Assembly (NCBI RefSeq): GCF_954871325.1
Contig: NC_088776.1
Coordinates: 39,418,508-39,482,507, forward strand
Direction: 5' to 3'
DNA from: Gordionus sp. m RMFG-2023
Lineage: Eukaryota > Nematomorpha > Gordioida > Chordodea > Parachordodidae
Length of the DNA stretch: 64,000 nucleotides
Made by a program: the position numbers and the translations under genes. The notes below the pieces were generated by a model, which worked only from the letters and a program-made list of their open reading frames with translations, was not told the origin of the DNA and searched no databases. Positions 54,317 to 64,000 of the stretch are shown piece after piece (the first letter of the stretch is position 1; each line of letters opens with the position of its first letter).

Positions 54317-54947
54317 TGTCAGCTTGCAATCAAATTCTATGTTGAAAATATAACAATATCACTCACTAAATATTAATTTAGCATTAACAGTTGAAGCTTA
54401 ATTGACTTTTATTATTTAAATTATTATTTTAATTGAAAATTAATAATTTAATATTTTAGCCGAGTTCAAAATCACTAATCAACTATATTATTGATTTTTA
54501 TATTTAATTATCAGGTCTCTTCCTAAAATTATTTTCAAGGTCCAAATCCAAATAAGTATAAGAGATTTATTTATAAAAAGTAAGTAGACATATAGTTTAT
54601 AATCCTATATTATATTTAATTGTTTATAAAATATTAGGTAAAATGCCACTTTTACAGACGTATCTGACAGTTGTATAATATATTACAGTTAATATTTTTA
54701 AAATTTTAATAATAAATAAAAGCAACAATTTGATTACAAATATTTAACGCCATCTATTTATTTACAAGCGTATTATTATTCATCCCACAATGGATGTAAT
54801 AAATTAGATATCTTTTCTTCTCTTTTTTACCTGTTTTTAGGAAGCTATTTTTCTTCTTCTTCGGAATATAGATTTGAGTAAAATTTTTAATACGAATATA
54901 TTTTTAATATTATTACAAACTACTATTATTTTAAGATATAATATACC
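54317..54947. repeat. Long direct repeat R, right copy
   Basis: 631 bp matching 50782-51473. It begins TGTCAGCTTGCAATCAAATT and ends TAATATACC, followed by AACTA. It has several short deletions relative to the left copy. Confidence 0.75.
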
Positions 54948-54952
54948 AACTA

Positions 54953-55867
54953 GAGATGGTGCGACAATAATATATAAAATCTTAATTGCTTTCATGATAT
55001 CACTCTGGTTCTTATTTTGTAGTTACAAAATGTTTCATTTCTAATATGGCATTTTTGCCGTGTAAATAACTCAAGGCTTCAATATATTTGCATAATTTCT
55101 TCTAAAGGTTTTTAGTGTTTTTGTTTTATCAATTTATCTAACTAAAAAAATCATGATATGGGTTACCATCGTGAGTGTCATGGCTAAGACTGCAAATTAA
55201 CCAGCATCAATTATTTGTGTGGCTATGTAATTTAAGATTATTACTAAATCTGCTGAGAGCATATTTTAGATAAACAATAATGGTCAACTGTGTAGTCGTT
55301 TATATATCATTAAAAATAGAAGAAAATCTTTTACAAATTTAATATCATACAATAATTTTCTCGATTACTTATCTAGCTTCCATCATGTCATCTAAGAGAA
55401 AGCTCTAACCACTATATAGTTTTAAGATTTGAATTGGTCGTTTATATTCTCTTCTTCAAGAATTGTTGCTTTGGTAAGGTCTATAAATTTTTTCTTATTA
55501 GTCCATTCTATAAAGCATTGTCTAAAATGGTAATAGAGTTATCATGACCTTTTGTCAATGTAAGTTGCTAATATTATATTATATTATGTAGTTTTCAAAA
55601 ACCATTATCAATTGAGGCATATATATTATTTAATTAACCTTTTTTATCATTTATAATTCTTTAGACGCAAAATTTTTTTATACCAACAATCGAAATTTTA
55701 TACTCTAATAAATAGATTTTGTATTAAAAAATATTATTTTTAGAAAATGTCTTGTATTATTTTAATGATTTATATGCTAGTTTATTTTGCGTGCAAAATA
55801 TAATAAATGACATTCAGAATAATTATTTAGAATTAGTAAATTTTAAAAAAGTATTATATATTAATAT
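54953..55867. other. AT-rich spacer, nothing recognised
   Basis: No coherent open frame, tRNA or element end was seen. Confidence 0.45.
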
Positions 55868-55993
55868 AAAACCCGGCCGAATACCGGGCAAAACGGGCCG
55901 AAGACCCGCAAATTGGGGGGTATGGGAGCGAAGCCCCCCATCAAAATATTTTAGTTAAGCCCCCTGAGATTGTAAAGGCTAGCGACGCCCCTG
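55868..55993. mobile_element. One end of a hAT-type MITE
   Basis: Read on the minus strand, it begins CAGGGGCGTCGCTAGCC and contains GGGGGGCTTCGCTCCCATAC and GGGTCTTCGGCCCGTTTTGC, CCGGTATTCGGCCGGG. The MITE at 56158-56562 has the same layout in the opposite direction. The partner end is not nearby; a possible one is at 50511. Confidence 0.75.
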
Positions 55994-56157
55994 AAATATA
56001 GCAAATTTATATTAGTTATTACATGCCCTTTTAGTATTTTTCCATAAAGAAAATCTTTAATTACGTAATGTCGTTTGTCATAGGCGTACCAGATTTTCCA
56101 AGGTGAAAGCACTATTAGATTATTTTTTTTTCTCCATAAATTTTATTGGTCCTGAAG

Positions 56158-56562
56158 CAGTGGCGTAGCTAGGAATTTTCTTTAGAGGGGGTCCATAAAT
56201 ATAAAAGCTGGGGTATTTCGCCCCCCAGACACCCTTTAACGGGCCTTCGGCCCCTTTGCCCGGCCTTCGGCCGGGTTTATCTTACAAATCATAATCATAT
56301 CTTCGATAATATATAATAAATATATTTTTTAAATGCATCAATAATATGTTATTATAATTTAGTAGATTATTCTTAATGACTTTATAATAATACTATCCAG
56401 AATAATTTCAATAGTAATATAATATCCTTCCACAAACATCAAAACCAGAAAAATATAATACATATAAAATCACTTTTAAGTCTTTTGAACGTACAATCTA
56501 AAAAAAAATTTTGCTCTGGGAGGGGTCCAAATCCGAAAATCACCCCCGTAGCTACGCCACTG
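56158..56562. mobile_element. 405-bp hAT-type MITE
   Basis: Perfect 14-bp inverted ends CAGTGGCGTAGCTA / TAGCTACGCCACTG and exact 8-bp duplication TCCTGAAG (56150-56157 and 56563-56570). Near the left end are two GC palindromes, GGGCCTTCGGCCC and CCCGGCCTTCGGCCGGG. Clean ends suggest a fairly recent insertion. Confidence 0.95.
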
Positions 56563-56570
56563 TCCTGAAG

Positions 56571-58644
56571 TGAAGTTTACATATTGAAGGTGAAGGCCTT
56601 TGGATTTGTTACATTTTTTAAATAATAGTTATGTGGTTAAACTTTTTTTTATATTAATATAATTTATTTCTGAAATTTTTTATAGCTTAAACTAATATTT
56701 ATGAGAACAATAAAATTTCAAAGGGGAAGGGATTCCCGCCTTACCTCCGCATTTAATCGTGTTAACAGTTGTATAGTGGGTGAGTATTTTTTGATTTTTC
56801 TATACACGTGTTCTTCGTTATTTCCAAATGATTACTGATATACAGTTAGCGGTATTTGTGAATATCTTAGGAGTCACCTTGTTTTTATTAGTGGTTTTGT
56901 ATCATTACATTGCAACAAATGTTAAAAAAATAGATTAAGTAATAAAATAAATGAAGTTTTATATTTTTTTCTTTTCAAGTGCAGAAAGTATGGGGGAAAA
57001 TATCTGATATAATGTTGATTTGATTATGATGATATCATTATTTATACGTGGGAAACATCATAATACTTATTTAAATTGTATATTGGTAGATATAATATTT
57101 ACGAAAATATAATAATTATGTTTTAAATATACTATTTCAACATTGATAGCAAGATGTGTATTAATTAACTAAAATATACTAATGATCTAAAGTTTAGGAA
57201 TACAATTTTATTAAGTATTTATATATAGTTTTTTAGTATCATTGTATCCTTTTGAAGCACAATAATTTTTCAAAAACATAGTCTCCTAATTAATATTAAA
57301 AATGATTACTATGATTTTTCAAAAAGGCTAATAATTTTTTAAATATACTCTATGACTAAAAAATGTTATATAATATAATAGTCTATATTATAAAATATTG
57401 TTATGAATAGAATTTGATTTTTATATACTCTACCTTAGGCTTCTTTATTTATTTAATAATTTTGGTGTTAACAAAGCTTAATCAGTAATTCACACCATGT
57501 GTCATAAATTTAAGTTATAAATTGGGGATGTTAACTCAAATTTAGAATTTGAGTCATTTAATTTAACATTTAAGTTAAATATAAATTTATTTTACCATTA
57601 TTTTATCAATCTAGAAATTGTAAGTCACACTGCAAAACCTTGTAAGCGACTATAATTAGAATTTTCCAGAGAAACAAAAAACAGAAATTTTAGGTTCAGC
57701 TAAATTTGAATTTTAAATTTATTTTTAATTCTAAAACAGCTTGGATTTAAAAAAAAAATTATTTATCTCTATCTATATTACAAATACTTACATCTATAAA
57801 TTCTAATTGAATATTGACTTTTCATGCACAGAAGCAGAAAATTTAAAGAAAAAGATCTCACCTATTAAGTCAAATTTATTTTATTTAAATTCAAATGCAA
57901 CAATTACAAAAACTTGCCTTTATACAGCAACATCTAATCCAACCTGTGAACCTGAGACTAAATATATATCGCATTTGTATTATAGAGTAGTTATGGAAGA
58001 TAAAGTACCATGAAATTGGCTTTTAGTTGCTATAATTAATCATGCAATTAAAGCTATTTACTGCTCAATTTATATAGCTTTTGCTGGTTATAAAAAATTC
58101 AGTTTCAAAAGGGTGTACCAATTTTAAACATATGTATTCTGTTGTTGAAAAGTCAAATGCTCAATTGTGAGCTATGCACAACTTCTTTTTTCCAAATATA
58201 TTACATTTTTATATTATTAGATTTAGTTTATTATAAAAATATTTCAGAGCTTTTATTTAATTCTTATCAATATTTTATTTTTTTGTTCTATAAATATTTT
58301 GTTAACTGATTTTTTTTCTCAGCCTTACATATAAATAAAAAATAAAAATATATATAAAACAATTAAGATTTAGTAAATATATTACAAGAAATAATCAGAA
58401 TTATGATATAAAATTATACCTAATATAAAAAAAAATATGGGAAGATTATTTTAAATCATTTATTTATTACAGATAGGCTTGTTGTTAGTCATTAAATGAA
58501 TGAAATAATATGAGTAATAATCACAAAAGTTTATAAATTAGGGAAGAATAATGCATTCAACTCAAAGGACGAGTAATTCTTTAAAAATGATTATATACAT
58601 AAATATTTAAAAAATAAAAATTATTTTAAATTTTAATATAGTAT
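56571..58644. other. AT-rich spacer, no gene seen
   Basis: Over 2 kb without a recognisable gene or element. The 68-codon frame at 57807-58013 has no features that would support it as a gene. Confidence 0.5.
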
Positions 58645-58710
58645 CCCCTCAACTATGGGGCCTTTCTTAGAAATCTCGCATGGGGCCTTTAGTCTCCCAG
58701 TCCGCCCCTG
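58645..58710. mobile_element. Isolated hAT-type terminus
   Basis: TCTCCCAGTCCGCCCCTG ends at 58710; its complement CAGGGGCGGACTGGGAGA is a common hAT terminal repeat, followed by GGGGCCTTT-type words repeated twice. No partner end was found in the window. Confidence 0.6.
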
Positions 58711-60980
58711 CTTCCATCGTAGGTCTGATTTTTATTTGAAAAATTATTAATATTTATTCTGTAAACATACGGATCGTTTTAATTTTTAATACATACATTT
58801 ACTCATCACATATACTTTTTAATAGTATAATATCTATAATTTAATACCATAATCATTTAAATATGATGATTAGTTGTAGTTTATATTTGTGGATCTAAAA
58901 GTATATAAAATATTTTTATTGATAAATCACTTTGTATAATAACATTATTAATCTATTTACATAATAAGTAATAAACAAATATATTATGAAATTTGAAGTA
59001 AATTTTTAAAAATTATGACGCCATTTTATCGGATCAGAGAATTTTATAGTATTGGCCGATAATTTAAAAATAAAAAATATCTGTACATCCCTAACCTCAT
59101 GTATCCCAATCATGTTTTGTAATAATTTTAAGATTCAATCTTTTTCATGATGATAAAAGACCTATAAATTGGAGTTTGGTGCAGTCCAAAAGCTCAGCTC
59201 ACATAAAAAAAAATACTATGGGCCCAAGCCAGCCAACTTGTACACAATATATTTTACGCTCTGGGTAAAAACAATCATGGGCCAAGCTAAAAAACCTGAT
59301 TAAATTTTTTATGTCTTAAAAAAACGTGTTTGAAAAAAATGTTATTTACAAAGGTTTCTTAATGTGACTGATAAAATATTGTTTCTCCTACTCCCAGGAA
59401 TCTGAATTCTAGTAATATTGGTTCTGGTTTAGATAAAAATAACAGTTTGAGGAGCAGTTTATAATCGATTTGGTTCTTCAATTGTTTTTTTAAAAAAAAT
59501 AATTTTATCTTAAACAACTTGATCTACAAAATTGATTTTTTTACCACAAGCCCACCTGTGGCAATCTTATCTTAAGCTGTTGCTGCCCTTGGCTCAAATT
59601 TTTAAAAACATTCATAGGGAAGAAATCTCAAAATATATATTTTATTTTCGATTTTAATGTTATGCAGTAAATTTAAATATTCAGCAATAATATTGGTAAA
59701 TTTAATTATGTTTATCTATTTTATTCTATTACATTACAAAATATGAAAATAAATGGCTATTTCCCATTTTCCCCCTCATTTTTTAATTGTCTTGCGATAC
59801 TCAATCATGCAAAAAACAAAACATAAGACCATATGCCGGGCCCTACATTTTTTGATGATATTATTTCTGGGCCGGGTTAGGCTGATGGACTGGCCCTACA
59901 CTCTGAAACAACTAACCAGGGTTTTTTTGATTTAAATCTGACTCATTTTATCCGATTTTTTAAAAGTGAAAATTTATATACAAAATATTAGAATTAGATT
60001 ATTATAAAAATTCGCAAAAATCAGTGTTCTTACATAATGAATGATATTATCTTAGATTTTCTAGAAATATATTTTGAACATGTTTTTATTTCATATTGAA
60101 AAACAAGCTTATTTCTTCTTTTTAGATAGTTTTGAAAGTTTGCGAATTTTTGATATTATATATAGAGGCATATATATAATTTACTTGAATTTTGAGTTTA
60201 CCTGATTAATTTTATAATAAATTCATTTTATGGGCAAAATGTTTTTTATTCATTAATAGCAGATTATAAAAAAAATAAGGTTAAAAATTCTTTTAATGAG
60301 ATAAATGAAAAGAAATAAGAATCTAGCTTTTAATCTTTAATTACAAAACCTTATCTCACAGGAAAAGTGGAAGTCTAAGGTCAATCAAAAATAAGAAAGC
60401 AAAATTCAACCAAGCTGAATTCGAGTTGGTCATATTTAGACAAACATTTCTTCGAACTAGGTCAAATTCTGATCTTAATTTTTTTAAATATTTCAGCCAG
60501 GTCTCGCACATCGACTTCAAATTATTCTGTTTTAATGGCATTTATATTAGTATACTGTTTCATAAATATAGTTATTTTTTTTATTGACCTTCAACGCTTA
60601 TAATTTTTCCGCTTTTGTTCGATACCTTATATCAAGGCTAATAAAAATATAAATTAGGATCGGATTATATCCAAAATAAAACATAAGATTGGAACGAGTA
60701 GACAAAAATTTCGGAATGGGCAAGATCTGACTAAATATAACACTTTTTAAAACTCATTTTATTTACTTTATCCTTACTTGTTTTTTTAATTTAGATAAAA
60801 GTGAATTCTGCTTCCTAGCTAGTAATACTTAATTTTTTTTCTTCTAAATACCCAAAATATTACCAACATGTCATTAATTTCCTTCGTGCCAATTTATCTA
60901 AAAGAAGCAGGAAGTATCAGCCTCCTTTTACTTGTGATAATCTTTATTAGTAAAACATCCTTCATCTACACTTCAATATT
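58711..60980. other. AT-rich spacer with two GGGCC-rich patches
   Basis: No host gene was seen. Patches at about 59175-59300 (GGGCCCAAGCC, GGGCCAAGC) and 59825-59900 (GCCGGGCCC, GGGCCGGGTTAGGC) look like eroded ends of mobile elements of the GGCCCGG type found elsewhere in the window. The frame at 60356-60541 is unsupported. Confidence 0.5.
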
Positions 60981-60988
60981 TGTGAGAT

Positions 60989-62968
60989 CAGGCGCGTATG
61001 AAACGGAAAGCCAAAAAATGCAGATGCCGGATATATTTTTCAAAAATATTAATGTTTATATTTGTTAATATTTATTCCTATCTCATATTAAATATTTAAT
61101 TACATTTATTAATCAAAGTTATTTTATCAATTAATTTCGATTTCAAGTTTTCCGGCGTGATATTTACTTATTATTTTCAAATTTTTAGTGGCGTAATATT
61201 TATTTCTGAAACTCCTTGTCCAACAGGGAGAAAGAAATTGCAAGCTTGTCCAACAAGATAGTCTTCGCCATCAAGCAATAACAGCTTTTATGGAGTTAGA
61301 AGAGACGATTATTTGCTATTACTGAAATATCACAATGGTCTGAAAGAAATATTTCCTCAGAATCAAGAAAATTATTGGATTCAATGCTTATTCCAAATTT
61401 TTTTTTGAATGTATTATTTAATTATACAACTATATGTAATACTTTTCAAAAACATGACATTGACTTGATTAAGAAGATGAAAATAGCGAAGAGCATTTTA
61501 TTAGAACTCAAGGAAATTAAGGCTAATGTTGATGAATTCATATTTTATATGTTATTGTTGAGTCAAAAGCAGAGATATATGTATTTAATATTTGATTCCT
61601 TCGACTTGCAGCAAGGCAAGCTCACCGTTAAAACATTAATATAGGATGAGTAGAAGAGTATTATAAAACAAATGTCTCCTCTCTTAGATACATTTATAAC
61701 CCAAATAAATGAATGGTTTTTAATTCATCATGCAGCACTTATCTGCAGATATTACTTCCACAAAAGCTTTACCAACCTGTTTCAGATGGTGATAGAAAAA
61801 AAATATTTGTTAGATTTTTATCATGAAGATGAAGTATCTTATGATGCCTTATTAGCTGAATAACTATATTTATAAAATTAACTATGGTCGATATAGTCCC
61901 AAAAAATACTATGGATGCTTTGCATTTCAAACACATTTAAATTATATTCCCAATGTTTTAAAAGGGTTTATATATATTAGTAACTCTTCCCATTAGTAAA
62001 CTAATGAGAGAACATTCTCATTTTTAAGAATAACAGCCCTGCAGAGATACCATTTGCAGGTTATGGCCCGGATTTTTTTAAAATAATTTTTACGGCCCGG
62101 TTCGGGTTTTTAAAAAAAAAATTCAGGTCCTCCCCTCCTTTTTTTAAATAAAATTTTCAGGCCCGGCCTGGATTTTTTAAAAATAAATTTGATTTTTATA
62201 GCTAATAATAACGAATTCAAATATAGGCTGTTTTAAAATATACAACCCGGCCCTTTTAAAAAAAATTTCAGGCTTCGCCCGGGTGTTTTTTTTAAAAAAT
62301 TTTCAGGCCTCGCCCGGGTGTTTTTAAAAAAAAATTCAGGCCCGTCCCGGGTATATTAAAAAATTAAAATACGGTCCGGCCCGGGGGCCGGGTCTACAGG
62401 TCTCTGGAAACATACCAAGAAGTACAACTTCTGAAAGTAGATTGAAAGGTTTGAATATTCATAGGCGTTTGACTACAAGCAAGGATGAGATAATTGAAAA
62501 ATTAGCTCAATCCCAACGAAGATTGGATTTTACATGTAAATATATAACATACAAAATACAATTATTCCTAAGAAACTTTTTGTGTAATAATTTATATTTC
62601 CAACATTTAAATTTTTTATGTATATAAATTTTAAAGGCTCAAAAAATTCAAATTTCTATTTTGGGTCATTTAAGTGATTCATATAGTGGTTATATTCACT
62701 TTATAGTTTATAATTCACATTTATTTTATAGTTTTTCTATATCTCCAGTTATATCCGTTTAATATTTTTTAATTCACGTTTATTTTATAGTTTTTTATAT
62801 GATGACGGTTTATACATATAAAATTTTATAATTAACATAAATTTAAAATTGTGTATTAGAAATAGTATTAGTTCTAATAAATTTATGCTTGATATTTTTA
62901 AAAAACAATATTTCTTTAAAAAATTTATTATCCCCCCCCCCCAGACCAAATTCCTGCGTACGCGCCTG
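60989..62968 (+). mobile_element. 2-kb hAT transposon (THAP12/ZMYM1-like transposase)
   Basis: Ends CAGGCGCGTA and TACGCGCCTG form a short inverted repeat, with the exact 8-bp duplication TGTGAGAT at 60981-60988 and 62969-62976. The left part codes transposase remnants on the plus strand; the right 900 bp is GC-patched non-coding DNA with repeated CAGGCCC...CCCGGGT words, shared with 53766-54294. It is internally deleted and non-autonomous. Confidence 0.92.
61240..62060 (+). pseudogene. hAT transposase remnant, THAP12/ZMYM1-like
   Basis: Two frames (61375-61644 and 61672-61863) are consecutive. The first has LFNYTTICNTFQKHDIDLIK, KMKIAKSILLELKEIKANVD, typical of the helical insertion domain of 52-kDa-repressor-like hAT proteins. 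The second holds EKKYLLDFYHEDEVSYDALL, its usual end. Downstream, LPIS...MREHSHF-type words near 61990-62020 are a degraded hATC motif (LPVSTxxxERSFS). The N-terminal finger and first catalytic part are missing. Confidence 0.8.
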
Positions 62969-62997
62969 TGTGAGATCCCTAAATGATAATTCCATGT

Positions 62998-63554
62998 CAG
63001 GCGCATACCCAGTAATTTGATTTAGGTGGGAGGGGCAATATTTTTAAATAAGTTTTTTTAAACATTTTTAAAAGTTATGTGCATTTATTAGAACTGACAA
63101 AAAATTGACAATAACTAATTATAAGAAAAAAATCCTATACCATTACAAAAGCCATACATGGCAGCTCTTAGTTTTTAATACTAACTTGGTAACAGAATAT
63201 TGAAATTTATAAGGTTTAATATGTAATATTAATTTTATAACAGCAGCTAAAATTATTCTAAATTTGATTTTTAAAAAAAAGTTTTATAATCACCACATAT
63301 TTTCAGCTGATTTTCTAAAAGTATATATAGAAATTTTTTGAAATTCAAATACCAAAATTAGTGTAGACATGTTATATATCCTTATTATAAAACAATAGCA
63401 AATTTTTTATAAATTATAATCCATTACTTGAGATCATAAATATTTTTATTATTAAGTACCCACAAAATATTTAAGCATATTTTTCAAATCTTAACTTCTT
63501 TTTATTGTGCAAGTTTTGTTTGAGTTAATAATAGGATAGAAATATGCTTGTACC
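62998..63554. mobile_element. Left end of another element of the CAGGCGC family
   Basis: CAGGCGCATACCCAGTAATT starts 30 bp after the previous element and has the same first bases as 60989 (CAGGCGCGTA), followed by GGTGGGAGGGGC. No right end or duplication could be seen before the next hAT terminus. The rest of this stretch is AT-rich and unexplained. Confidence 0.5.
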
Positions 63555-64000
63555 CAGAGTTGGGCAGTACCGCGAATACTTGTATTTAAGATACAAGATC
63601 CTTTTGTATCTTGTACTCAGTATCTTTTTGACATTTCTAATAAGATACTAGTATCTGTATCTAAGATTCTTTATTCTAAAAAGAATCTTGTATTTTTTTT
63701 ATTTTTATATTCTTGACAAAAGATACAGATTCTTTTTAATATTCATGTTTAAAATTTTACATATCACAGTATATAATTTATTTTCTTCGGGAATCTTGAA
63801 TTAATTTCTTTATTTTTTTCCACCATATTTTAATATATTGACAGCCAAAATTATTTGGGAAATTTACAAATCATATTAAGGTAGAAAGATAAAAAATAAC
63901 AACACCAAAACGAAATATGTATAGATTATATTTTATATATAAATGTAACTCGATAGAATATCATTATAAATTTTATGTAATATTTTTAATTTTAGGATAT
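63555..64000. mobile_element. Left end of a hAT-type element running off the window
   Basis: CAGAGTTGGGCAGTACCGCG begins at 63555 and is followed by repeated GATACAAGATCC / GTATCTTGTACTCAGTATCT words up to 63740. CAGAGTTGGGCAGTA with GTATC-rich subterminal repeats is a known style of animal hAT termini. The rest continues beyond the window. Confidence 0.7.

Noticed and set aside
57807-58013. A 68-codon frame with a Thr/Asn-rich sequence, considered as a small host gene
   Set aside because: There are no domain, splice or signal features; a frame of this length is expected by chance.

Overview
This is AT-rich nuclear DNA from an invertebrate, most probably an arthropod. The evidence is one intron-bearing host gene whose protein resembles the insect ND-42 type of complex I subunit, a nuclear insertion of animal mitochondrial DNA, and a dense load of DNA transposons. 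There are no bacterial operons, and I cannot name the species.

The only host gene I can support is NDUFA10 (ND-42), the 42-kDa deoxynucleoside-kinase-like accessory subunit of respiratory complex I. It lies on the minus strand with start codon at 47797 and stop at 24935. All eight coding exons can be placed; their phases agree and they give an open reading frame of 508 codons. Its introns, up to 10 kb long, are full of transposons.

Layout: 0-7 kb holds a hAT element (8-bp duplication) beside a decayed Ty3/gypsy-like fossil, which carries a 369-bp inverted-repeat element with a tRNA-like promoter. 7-15 kb holds tandem repeats, a second hAT copy and a decayed RTE-like LINE. 15-18 kb holds a pogo-type element whose transposase has a C-terminal PHD finger. 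18-21.6 kb is a nuclear copy of mitochondrial DNA (nad5?, nad3, cox3, trnW, cob, rrnL) with four large hairpins. 21.6-24.5 kb holds a minisatellite, a gag-like trace and a hAT fragment. 25-48 kb is NDUFA10, with insertions including a 2.25-kb hAT-type element, a pogo-type MITE, a gypsy fossil, a nearly full-length hAT, and a 3.17-kb element with inverted repeats over 500 bp and an AATT duplication (Sola-like, tentative). 48-64 kb has no host gene: a foldback element (8-bp duplication) inside a tandem array, a TTF-finger hAT between two long direct repeats, two hAT-type MITE pieces, a 2-kb hAT and two more hAT ends near the right edge.

The main theme is repeated hAT invasion: seven elements show exact or near-exact 8-bp target duplications. 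The least familiar structures are the 20-bp-TIR element with a pol III-like promoter and 9-bp duplication, the palindromic TAGCGCGCTA subterminal repeats of one hAT family, the hairpins in the mitochondrial insertion, and the direct repeats around the TTF hAT.
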